Positions 35,004 to 45,095 of a stretch of DNA of 64,000 nt are shown here, in pieces (within the stretch, counting starts at the first letter, position 1; each line of letters opens with the position of its first letter). The notes beneath the pieces are model-generated. The model saw only the letters and a list, made by a program, of their open reading frames with translations. It did no database searches and had not been told where the DNA came from. Origin of the DNA: Meloidogyne chitwoodi (lineage: Eukaryota; Nematoda; Chromadorea; Rhabditida; Meloidogynidae); the NCBI GenBank assembly GCA_015183035.1, contig JACZZP010000008.1:372001-436000 (forward strand). The letters run 5' to 3'. The position numbers were made by a program, and so were the translations under genes.

Positions 35004-35416
35004 AGTCAACTGTATGGACCTTTCTTATTAACCCACACAATTATTGGCATTTCATAATTTTGGCATTTCATAAAATATTCTATGTATCCCCTCTAAGTAA
35101 GCTCATCTTTTTGTTAACTCTTCACTGTTATGTATATTTATCCCTATGTAATTTTTGTCCCGACCCTTATGGAGTACAAGGTTAACCTTTAACCTCCGTG
35201 CATCTCCTCGCGATGTACTCTGGGCGTTGTTTATCAACGGCTAAGCACGGTAAAATCAGAAAAAACAGCTTAAGGCAGATGTTATGCTGTTGAAAGCATT
35301 CACAGTGACGTTGAGTCAAAAGCTGTTAGAGACTCAGAAGTTTTTGGACTCTAACTTTGCGGGGAAATTTTTTTAAATTTTTCTGACTTCAGATTCATGT
35401 TGAGTGAGTATTATTA
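35004..35416. other. Sequence 3' of the Rep/helicase gene
   Basis: No gene. Small inverted repeats occur: GAGTACA and TGTACTC arms at about 35172-35220, and a CGTTG/CAACG hairpin followed by GCTAAG near 35224-35248, which could be part of a Helitron 3' end (CTRR). The sequence then enters the satellite-like monomer at about 35330. Confidence 0.45.
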
Positions 35417-37260
35417 CCCCATAAAAGTCGTTTTTTATAAAAAATCCAATAAAAAATTTTCACTTTATTTTTCCAAAGGGGTACCCCTTTTGGATTATTT
35501 TCGAAAATTTTCAAATGACCTTAACTTTGTGAGTTTTGGTCAGATTGGAATGTAACATAGGTTATTAAATAAAGTAAAAAATTATTTATTTTTTAAGTGA
35601 AGAAAAAGTTGAAAAATTTTAAGGTTAGGGTTAGTTAGGTCAGATTTTTTGAAAATTCGAAAAGTTTCGGTTTTTCGAAAATTTTTCGGTATTTTTGCCA
35701 TGGAACTGGATTAAAAGTATTTTAATTAAATTTGGCATATTTTTTAAAATATAATAATATTTTAAAATTTTCAAAAAGGTTACTTTTAAAAAAGATATGA
35801 TTTTTTAAAATTTTTGGCATAAAAATGCATCCAAAATTTTGAGACCAAAAAGGCCTACCCCAAAAATAATGTAAGTGTACCAAATGATATACCATTCGAA
35901 AGCTCTTGATGAGTTGAGTTCAAAAATATTTTTTGAAAAAATTTTGGATCAACTTTGACCAAGTTACGATGGGTTAAATTTAGAGACAGCGGGGGTTTAA
36001 AGGGTGAGGAGTATGAAACTAATTATAAAACCGATTTTACTCGCTCATGTTGTAGTACATGTTTTGGAGGTTAGAAAAACATATCACCTGTTTGGGTCCA
36101 CTTGAGTCTCAGGGAGTTAGATCTGTAAAGTGATTCGGACTCTAGCGGTTTTTTGACCGTAACTTTGCGGAATTTTTTTTTAATTTTTATGACTTCGGAT
36201 TCGTATTCACTGAATGTTTTTACCCCATATAAGACATTTTTACGAAAAAAAATTTCCAATATTATTCCAAGGGGTACCCCTTTTGGAATATTTTCCGAAA
36301 AATTCAATCGACCTTAACTTTTCGAATTTTTGTCGGATTGAAATGAATCAAATATTAATAAATGAAGTAAAAAATTAGCTATTTTATGAGTGAAATTTTT
36401 TTGAAAAATGTTAAGTTTATGGGTACTTAAGGTCAAAAATATGAAAATTCGAAAATTTTCGGTTTTTCGAAAAATTTTCGGTATTTTTCCATGGGTCCGA
36501 ATTGAAAGCATTTTTATTAAATCAGGCATAACTTTTAACACCTAATAGCATTTTACTATGTTAAAAAGGTTAGTTTTGAAAAAGTTATGAATTTTTGAAA
36601 TTTTAGGTATAAAATTCCATCCAAATTCAGAGACAAAAAATGGTTAACACCTAAAATGATTAAAATAGGGCAAATTATATAACATTTGAAAGCACTCGAT
36701 AAGCTAAGTCTAAAAATATTTTTATTAAAATTTTTGGACCAAAATTGACCAATTTACGGGAGGTTGAAATATGCGGGTGTGCGGGGATTCACGGGGTGGG
36801 GTGTATTGAAATACTTTAGATTCACTTGTAGAAAATTCTTTGGGCTTTCGAATCATAGGTATATGGATTATGTATTTATTTAAGGCTATCGCATAATATA
36901 GCGAAAAGAGTAAATGCAATTTGGCCGGTGATCTCGTGTACGAATTTCAACTTATATGAAAAATACCTACACTAAAATAACAATTTTTTAAACAGATTTA
37001 TATTTTTCCTTGAAGATATGATAGAACATTGAGTTTGAATCAATATTTTCCATTCTACAAACAAAATATGCAATAGTCGTCCCATAAAGCAAAAAATTTC
37101 CTTAACTTTCCTACCGTTAAAGATAGAGCCTCGCCCTTAAAATTTACAGGTTTATTAAAGGGGGGTAAACGTTGGACGAGGAATTCAATAAAAAGTTTGT
37201 AGCACGACTCCTTGGTACCTAAATTGTCATGGTACAACTTTTAGATAAAATCTCGTGTTT

Positions 37261-37964
37261 GACCCCGAGTCTCGATTTTGGTCTCGGTATCAAAATTCAA
37301 TACCGATCTCGATAGAGAAGTTCGAGCCCAATTCTGAGCCTCTAGAGACAATCTAAACAAAATTCTCGAGTCTCGACCCCGAGTCTCGATTTTGGTCTCG
37401 GTATCAAAATTCAATACCGATCTCGATAGAGAAGTTCGAGCCCAATTCTGAGCCTCTAGAGACAATCTAAACAAAATTCTCGAGTCTCGACCCCGAGTCT
37501 TGATTTTGGTCTCGGTATCAAAATTCAATACCGAGCTCGATAGAGAAGTTCGAGCCCAATTCTGAGCCTCTAGAGACAATTTAAACAAAAGTCTCGAGTC
37601 TCGACCCCGAGTCTCGATTTTGGTCTCGGTATCAAAATTCAATACCGATCTCGATAGAGAAGTTCGAGCCCAATTCTGAGCCTCTAGAGACAATTTAAAC
37701 AAAAGTCTCGAGTCTCGACCCCGAGTCTCGATTTTGGTCTCGGTATCAAAATTCAATACCGATCTCGATAGAGAAGTTCGAGCCCAATTCTGAGCCTCTA
37801 GAGACAATTTAAACAAAAGTCTCGAGTCTCGACCCCGAGTCTCGATTTTGGTCTCGGTATCAAAATTCAATACCGAGCTCGATAGAGAACTTCGAGCCCA
37901 ATCCTGAGCCTCTAGAGACAATTTAAACAAAAGTCTCGAGTCTCGACCCCGAGTCTTGACTATT
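37261..37964. repeat. 114-bp minisatellite, about 6 copies
   Basis: Same unit as at 26866-27455 with one extra copy. Apart from unit number the flanks are the same, showing a copy-number change after duplication. Confidence 0.9.
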
Positions 37965-38221
37965 GGTCGAAAAAAGCCTATATAAGCTTTTGCATTTCTC
38001 CCATAATTCGGTTTTTAACCATTCAGTTACAAAATTTAAAAAAATTATCAAAAATTTAAAAATGAAAAAATAAAAAATTTAAAAAATATTAAAATTTAAT
38101 TTTAGACCCAAATTATTTCTTTTATTGTTCTTATCTTCTTCATCTTCATCTTCTTCATCTTCATCTTCTTCATCTTCCTCTTCTTCATCTTCCTCTTCTT
38201 CATCTTCCCCTTCTTCATCTT

Positions 38222-38415
38222 CTTCTTTTCTTCTTCTTTTCTTCTTCTTTTCTTCTTCTTTTCTTCTTCTTTTCTTCTTCTTTTCTTCTTCTTTTCTTCT
38301 TCTTTTCTTCTTCTTTTCTTCTTCTTTTCTTCTTCTTTTCTTCTTCTTTTCTTCTTCTTTTCTTCTTCTTTTCTTCTTCTTTTCTTCTTCTTTTCTTCTT
38401 CTTTTCTTCTTCTTT
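38222..38415. repeat. 11-bp pyrimidine microsatellite, about 17 copies
   Basis: Same TTCTTCTTTTC unit as at 27716-28015, shorter by roughly ten copies. Confidence 0.95.
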
Positions 38416-40509
38416 CACTTTTTTTGTATTTTTCCCTCCCCATTCGGGGTTTCTTATAATGAAGAGATCTTCCCCCAAAATAATTATGTAGTCACCTGGG
38501 TTAATCTTGGACTTCGCGCGCCTTGAGCAACCCAGCTGCTATATAATTTGAGGGTTTTCACAACACACTCGGTAACAGCACTTCGGTGCATTGCACAGTT
38601 ATCGTTTGTTCGAATTTCTTAGCTACCTCAAAGTGGTTATTTCTGACCTCTGTTGAGTAATGGAATGAGGTGTTGTCAATTCACCTACTGGTAAAAAGCA
38701 TGTTTTCGGGACAAAAAAAATAAAAATAAAATTTTCGGATCTAAAATATAATGCATACTAGCCTACTGAGCGGTTGCCAATACTGGTATGCATCATGCTT
38801 TGAACCTTTAGGTGGGCCTCATTCTTGACCTCAACTCTGGAAGGAAGTCGCCCAGGTAGACTCCGCTCCTTTTATTGTACCCCCAACTTCCGCACCATTG
38901 GGAATCCACACATCATCTGGTACCCCCCAGGTGATGCCAATTCTGTGCATTTTTCTGAGGGCTGTATTGGTGTACGGCATAAGCCTTGGATAAATCCTTT
39001 CCTTCACTTCCAATTATTAAATTTATTTTGGTGAATCTGGCCACCACCTCTCACCATTATCGATTTATTGATTGCGGAGAATTTATTTATATTTCATTTG
39101 TTTTAAGTTCTGCTTCTTGACCACGCAATATATTTTAAAAAATAAATTTATTTGTATAGCTAATAGGATTTCCATAATGTAGTCCATGTTGAGAAGGATA
39201 AGGCACCGTAAACCTTATAGGTTTTGGAGGAGTTCGACGGCGAACTTAAACAAAAATTAATAAATGCTTAAATATTTTGTATCAATAAGGTGCGTGATAT
39301 CCGAGAATAAGAGATCAAAACATAAATATCTTTCAATTTCACTCGAAGAAATTATTGTTAGTTTTTATCCTAAGCGAGATAGTACATAATTGTTAAGAAA
39401 ACTGAAGAGACTTTGTCTAACCACTCATAAATTTTAAATGTTTACAACTTTGGTTGTATTGTTTTTATTTGTATAAAGCATATATTCGTACTCAGCTCTG
39501 AGAGGAATTGAATAATATTTGTTTTGACTGATCCTCGCTCTCGCGTAATATAATAACAAACTTTTGCGTTGTCCACTTGGTCCCTCTCCAGTCGGTCCTC
39601 GAACACCACTTACTTCTACATTTATTCCCCGTCCACGACCTCGTCCTCTTCTTCCACTACCTTGTTGTCCACTTGATCCTAAGACACTTGGGCCTTCTCC
39701 AATAGGTCCTTGAACATTTACTAGTTGTTGATCTAGTGGGTTTGATTCCAAAATATTTGGTTGTACTTAAAAATATTTTTTCTTTCTATATAAAATAACA
39801 TTAATTGTAAATTATTACCTATATTTGTAAGGTCTAAATCAACATGGACGTTTTGTCCACGTCCACGACCTCTCCCACGACCACGTCCACTACCTTTTCC
39901 ACCTCTACGACATTGTTGTCCACGGCCACTCGCTCCATCCATACAACTTATACACTCAATTAAAGCAAACAAAAAGAATATTAAAAATAAAAAGTTAGAA
40001 AAATTTGAAAGCTTCATCACTGAACAAAAATTTAAATAAAAGTTTTTAACTAAAATAAAAGTTAATTTTAAAAAAATTTAAAAGAGTAAAATAAAATAAA
40101 ATATAATTTAAATAAAATAAAATGCCACTTTTATTAATTTACAGGGGTCTTAAATATGTAAAGGAAATCCAATGTAGAATAGAGAAAATTGTTAATTTTG
40201 TGTATGGCAATTTTTATTTACTCGCTCATATTATCTCTCACAAACTTCACCTAACCAATATTTACATATTATGGAGATGCCTTTTTCAGTCTTTATTTAA
40301 ATTTATTTGAGAGAGGGAAAATTGCACTTTCTCAAATTTTCGAACGATTTTTTTGCCAAATCAGACGAGGCAATATTTCGAAATAATTTATCAATAAATT
40401 TTAGAGAAAAAAAATTTTTCTATTGATTAAATTTAACTATTTTATTCAATTTAAAATATTAAATATAAAAATATATAAATAAAATATAAAAATATATATT
40501 TTATATTTA

Positions 40510-40631
40510 AATTGACTACTATTTTGTATTGTTGAATTATTATTATTATTTGTATTAGAAGAGTCAGTGGAAGAATTAGAGTTGTAATTATTGTTAGTAG
40601 AAGAGTATTGACTTGATGAATTGTTTGAGTT
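40510..40631 (-). pseudogene. Third fragment of the Asn/Ser-rich gene last exon
   Basis: Same last-exon sequence as at 19590-19719, truncated in the preceding intron and followed by receptor B 3' sequence. It lies between the start of E3 and the end of E4. Confidence 0.8.
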
Positions 40632-40714
40632 CTTTTAATTTTTTAAATATTTTTTTAATTTTAATTTTTTCACTAAACAATAAATTCGTCTTAATATAAT
40701 TTTTTTTATTTTAA

Positions 40715-40850
40715 ACAAATTTTAGTTACTGAACATAGATGTAATAAAATAAAAAATATTTAAATAAATTTTATGCTTTAAATAATTTTAAAATAAATCA
40801 CAGAGTAAACACTTTTCTTAGAACAATTTGTGTTAATGATTGGACGACAT
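40715..40850 (+). pseudogene. Third receptor B 3'-end fragment
   Basis: TTTTAGTTACTGAACAT matches the very end of the receptor B coding exon. The following sequence (AAATTTTATGCTTTAAATAA) matches the other two fragments, including AATCACAGAGTAAACACTTT shared with 23140-23165. Confidence 0.65.
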
Positions 40851-41013
40851 TTGGGAGGAAATGTTTTTTAATTTGAAAATTTTAGTTTTTTGATGGTGCT
40901 TAGAAAATTTAAAATAAATTATCCCACGATAAAAAAATTAATTTTCGATTTGTTTATTCAACATTTTAATCTTTTTCAGTCTTCATTTTCTGACTTTTCA
41001 AATTCCTTGCTCC

Positions 41014-42445
41014 TTAAACATCACCACTTTCTTCAGGGGTTAAGTTAATATCAGGAACATCTGATCGTGGTACTTAATTTAAAAAAATAATATTTTAAAT
41101 ATACTTTAATGTTCAATTTTATTAAAAATAATATTAAATACCTGAACGGTTTTGATTCGAAGGTCCGGCAATATCAGCGAAATTTGATCTATGAGGAGGT
41201 TCATGCCTTACATTAATAACCCTTTGAAATTGAAACTGAGGAGTTTGACGGGGAACTAAAACAAAAAATTAATAAATTACCTAAATATTTTGGACAACTA
41301 TTGGCTGATATTCTATCAAATTTACGGGGAAGGACCTCTGCTTTTTGACTCCAACTTTTGTGAGAGATTAGCTCCCAAAATGGAGCAGATAGAAAAATAA
41401 ATCGAGTTAAAAGCTGGAAAGTACGGAGGAAAACTACAATCTAATTTAGAATTAAATTATCCTCTCAAATGAGATCTTTAAATAAAATAAATACCTGAAC
41501 GCATAAACTCCGTTTGTTGGTCCTCATTGGTAAAAGTATGGAAAGTACTAGAGTTATCAATAGGATTAATTAGTTTATAAGTTATAGGATTTGAAGGAGT
41601 TGGACGTGGTAAAATTCGGCGTCCAGCTAAAAACAAAAATTAATAAATGCGTTAATTATTTTGGGTCAATATGTTAATTGAGACACGAGAATTAGAGTCA
41701 AAACATATTTCATTCAATTCCACTGGAAGAACTGAGTTCACATCTTTCAAATTGTTTTATTAGAACTTTTTCACCCCAAACATGAGAGTAGTTATATTTT
41801 AGGTGAGATAGTACACAATTGTTAAGAAAACTGAAGAGACTTTGTCTAACCACTCATAAATTTTAAATGTTTATAACTTTGGTTGTATTGGTTTTCTTGG
41901 AATAAAATTTATATATTTGTACTCAGCTCTTTGTGAATAATTGAATAATAGGTATTCTCGGTCTCAAAATACTGTAGTACAAACTAGTGCCACTTGGTCC
42001 TTCTCCACTTGGTCCTGGGATATTCGATCCCTCTACAGCCAATTCTTGAACACCACGTCCTGGGACAGTTCGTTCACTTCCACGACCTCTTCCTCTCACA
42101 CTACGTTGTTGTCCTGACCCTTCTCCAATTTGTCCTTGGAAAGTTATTTCTTGTTGTTCTATGGGGTATATATAGGTCTCCACATTATCTGGTTGTTCTT
42201 AAAAAATACTTTACTGTTTTCATTATAAAAAATTAATGTAAATTATTATTATTACCTGTATTTGAAAGGTTAAAATTAATGTTGTGAACATTTGGTGTGA
42301 CTCGTCCCCGTCCACGACCTCGTCCTCTTCTTCCACGACCTTGTTGTCCACTTCCACTCGCTTCTTTCACACAAATTATACACTCAATTAAAGCAAACAA
42401 AAGGCAAATTTTAAATAAAAAGTTTGAAAAATTTGAAAGTTTCAT
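41014..42445 (-). CDS. E4: secreted RG/GQ-rich mosaic protein
   Basis: Five exons: 42445-42256, 42197-41985, 41626-41495, 41255-41142 and 41072-41014, 235 residues, all junctions phase 1. Signal peptide MKLSNFSNFLFKICLLFALI, then SGSGQQGRGRRGRGRGRGRV. Exon 2 encodes ITFQGQIGEGSGQQRSVRGR, TVPGRGVQELAVEGS and IPGPSGEGPSG, i.e. the same motif set as E1 in another order and number. Exons 3 and 4 begin with GRRILPRPTPSNPITYKLIN and PRQTPQFQFQRVI modules. The tail is VPRSDVPDINLTPEESGDV. It is the most complete, uninterrupted member of the family here. Secretion is well supported; function is unknown. RG-rich stretches can bind RNA in other proteins, but that is speculation for this one. Confidence 0.68.
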
Positions 42446-43255
42446 CGCTCAACAAAAATTTAAATAAAATTTCTTAAATAAAATTTATTTTAAAATTTAA
42501 AGGAGTAAAATAAAAATGACACATTAATTAATTTACAAAGGTCTTAAATATTAAAAGGAATACCAATTTACAATAGAGAAAATAATTAATTTTGTATAAG
42601 GCAATATTTAATTTACTTGCACATATAGCCTCAACCAATAAAAAAAGGAAGAAATTTCTTTTCCGGTCTTTATTTAAATTTATTTGAGAGAGGGAAAATT
42701 GCACTTTCTCAAATTTTCTAACAAATTTTCGAACGATTTTTTTGCTAAATCAGACGAGGAAGTCGTTCGAAATAATTTATTATTGATTAAAAAAATTATA
42801 AAGAAAAAAATTTTTTATTTACTAAATTTTTTTATATTAAATATATATAAAATATATTTTAAATAATTAAATAAAAAATATTAATTATATAATTGAGAAT
42901 GTTTGTCTGTCCGAGTTTTTATAGTAAATTGATTTATAGTATTAAAGTTTGTGTTTTTGCTAGCGAAGAAGGGGTGTCAGGAAATTTTGTCTTTGGAAAA
43001 TTGGTCTTCAAGATTTTCTCGGAAAGTTGGTCTCAAAATTTTGGAATTTTGGTCTTTAGTGGAAAGTTGGTCTTCAAGGAATATTGGTCTCTAGAACTTT
43101 GGGCGCAGGAAAAATTTTGGGCCTCGCAAAGCCTCCTTTTTTGGAAGGTCTAACATAGCTCATTTGATTCAGTTTTTCGAGCTCTACAAATGATAAAAAT
43201 TACAGCGAATATGATACGGAGGAAATTTTTTTATCAAACTTTAAAATATTGCTTC

Positions 43256-43374
43256 CAGTGTTTGCGTGACCGGCCTTTTTCGGTCATAAAAATGACCTGA
43301 CCTGACCAAAAATTTCGGTCAGATCAGGTCAGGTCATTTTTGGTCATGACCGAAATCCGGTCACAAAAACACTG
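43256..43374. mobile_element. hAT-type MITE, 8-bp target duplication
   Basis: 119 bp, ends CAGTGTTTGCGTGACCGG and, inverted, CAGTGTTTTTGTGACCGG. It is flanked by ATTGCTTC on both sides (43248-43255 and 43375-43382). The interior is palindromic around GGTCAGATCAGGTCAGGTCA. CAGTG ends and an 8-bp duplication fit the hAT superfamily. The copy at 5165-5460 carries the single, empty ATTGCTTC. Confidence 0.88.
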
Positions 43375-43499
43375 ATTGCTTCCCCACAAAGTTTCCTAAA
43401 CTTTCAAAAAAAATTTTCTCAAAAACTAGACGGTAGTTTTTTGAATTTCATAGCTCATTCGATTCAGTATCTCATCCTCTTACTAATGATACTAAATTC

Positions 43500-44103
43500 G
43501 GTTCTGCGACTTTTGCGCCGGGACTTGCGCCGGGGACTTTTGCGCCGAAGACTTTTGCGCCGCTATTAACTTTAAAAAAAATAAAATATTTATTAAAAAT
43601 AGTATCAGCTAAGTTTTCATAAGCTGACAGTCTATAAACTAATTACCCCAGTCATCGATACCTTTGGTAGTTAAACGATAGGATAATGAGTGTAAATGAG
43701 ATATCCACATCTGATCATTAACATTATCTGGATCAAAAATTGTAACTAATTCTCTAATTGCTTTGTCATTTCGAGCATAAGCTCTTGACGTGGAGCATCC
43801 ACAACTGGCCGTGTTGGATCTAATTCATGAGGATGTAGAAGTCCATAGATCACAAAAAAATATGCCCATTCTGCTTTTATATTCTCTAACAAACGAAAAA
43901 CGTCTAGATCTGTTCATTTGTGACAATTAGAAAATAATTGAGTTTTTAAATTAAATTAGGTTTATTAGATGTTACAAATAAAAATGTTAAATATAAAATT
44001 TATTGTTAGTTTAATTTTAATTTTTAATATTTTATTTTTTTAAAGTTAATAGCGGCGCAAAAGTCTTCGGCGCAAAAGTCCCCGGCGCAAAAGTCGGTTT
44101 ACC
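43500..44103. mobile_element. Foldback-type element with GCGCCG repeat arms
   Basis: 604 bp flanked by CTAAATTC (43492-43499 and 44104-44111). The ends read GGTTCTGCGACTTTTGCGCC and, inverted, GGTAAACCGACTTTTGCGCC. Each arm is made of tandem copies of a unit like GACTTTTGCGCCG. The interior, on the minus strand, has an open stretch (AYARNDKAIRELVTIFDPDN) that looks like captured or relic protein-coding DNA. A second copy begins at 63526. The superfamily is undetermined. Confidence 0.78.
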
Positions 44104-44261
44104 CTAAATTCAGCTAATTTTCAACGATGGAATTTTTTTTATAAAAATTAAAAAATTCCTTCACCCCAAAAGAGGGAGTCTTTAGAAATAATTTATCAAT
44201 AAATTTTAGAGAAAAAATTTTTCTATTGATTAAATTTTAACCTTTTATTTAATTTAAAATA

Positions 44262-45095
44262 TTAAATAAAAAATATAAAAAATATAAATAAAATATAAAA
44301 ATATATATTTTTATATTTAAATTGACTACTATTTTGTATTGTTGAATTATTATTATTATTTGTATTAGAAGAGTCAGTGGAAGAATTAGAGTTGTAATTA
44401 TTGTTAGTAGAAGAGTATTGACTTGATGAATTGTTTGAGTTCTTTTAAATTTTGAATTTTTTTTTAAATTTTTATAATATTTTAAAAATTCTTTAAATAT
44501 TTTTTTTAATTTTTTTAAATTTTTTGAAATTTTATTTATTTATTAAATTTTTAATAAAAATACCAATCCACTATTATCCGTTGTTGTATTTATTGTAATA
44601 GTAGAATCATCCGCAATAAGTTGAGTAGGTTCGGTTACAGTCATATTACCCCACCTTTGTTAATTTTTAAATAATTAAATTTTTTAAATAAAAAACTAAC
44701 CAATTATAAGTTGTTGGTATAACTGTTGTTGTTGTTGTTCCATTTCCACTAATGTTCTTTAAAAAAATTTTGTAAAAGCGTTTACTTTAGTTAAACATCC
44801 CATCTAATCGCAAGAAAAGATTTTATAACCAAAAATTAAAAATATATTTTTTTGCGAATAGATGGGATGTTTACCCAAAGCAGACAAGTTCCAAAAAATA
44901 TTAAATTTAAATTCTTACTGTAGAATTTGTTGTCAACGTATTATTAGTAGAATCAGCAGCAAAACAATAAAAATTGAAATTAAATAATAAAAATAAAAAA
45001 ATAGTTGAAAATTTTAAATTTTTGAAAGAAAAGGGTAGAAAATTGAAAAATAATATTTTTAAAAGAGAAAATGAAAAAAATATCAAATTTTCCAT
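44262..45095 (-). CDS. Secreted Asn/Ser/Thr-rich protein with hydrophobic C-terminus
   Basis: Four exons: 45095-44919, 44756-44701, 44654-44564 and 44441-44262, 167 residues with phases 0, 2, 0. The N-terminus has an unusually long hydrophobic lead ending FLFLLFNFNFYCFAAD, a plausible signal peptide or anchor. The middle has TTNST, NISGNGTTTTTVIPTTYN and TITINTTTDNSG, with several N-glycosylation sequons. The last exon is NSNNSSSQYSSTNNNYNSNS.. and ends in a hydrophobic KYKNIYFYILFIFFIFFI tail, which could be a membrane or GPI-type anchor signal. The product looks mucin-like and surface-exposed. It is the intact source of three last-exon fragments in the E locus. No family was recognised. Confidence 0.62.

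Larger units (their letters stand above)
35417..39149. repeat. Right 3.7-kb direct repeat of the Helitron-type element
   Basis: Partner of 25021-28750 at an offset of about 10,395-10,399 bp. It ends sharply at ATTTTAAAAAATAAATTT (39149), where E3 coding sequence begins. It contains about 6 copies of the 114-bp minisatellite (37261-37964) and about 17 of the 11-bp unit (38222-38415). Confidence 0.9.
23970..40020 (-). pseudogene. E3: secreted RG/GQ-rich gene split by a 15-kb insertion
   Basis: 5' exons on the right: 40020-39819 (signal peptide MMKLSNFSNFLFLIFFLFAL, then RGQQCRRGGKGSGRGRGRGR), 39765-39562 (VQGPIGEGPSVLGSSGQQ, RRGRGRGRG, GPTGEGPSGQ) and 39244 to about 39150, where the coding sequence runs straight into foreign repeat DNA. 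The matching 3' exon, encoding an acidic tail (RQNIPVIEISDDEENEEDNQ), lies on the far left at 24043-23970. Exon phases (1) agree with E1, E2 and E4. Roughly 15 kb of repeat and Helitron-type sequence separates the two parts. The gene cannot be expressed as one protein. The exact left breakpoint was not resolved. Confidence 0.65.
43145..44165. repeat. Dispersed repeat interrupted by two younger elements
   Basis: Related to 5165-5460, partly in the opposite orientation. The halves are separated by a hAT-like MITE and by a foldback-type element, each with its own target duplication, so the order of insertion can be read directly. Confidence 0.65.
42446..44261. other. Spacer between E4 and the Asn/Ser-rich gene
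   Basis: Contains repeated TTGGTCT and GGAAATTTTG words (42960-43145), a dispersed repeat (43145-44165) and two insertions nested in it (43256-43374 and 43500-44103). No gene was seen; the frame at 42893-43153 is simple repeat. Confidence 0.6.
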
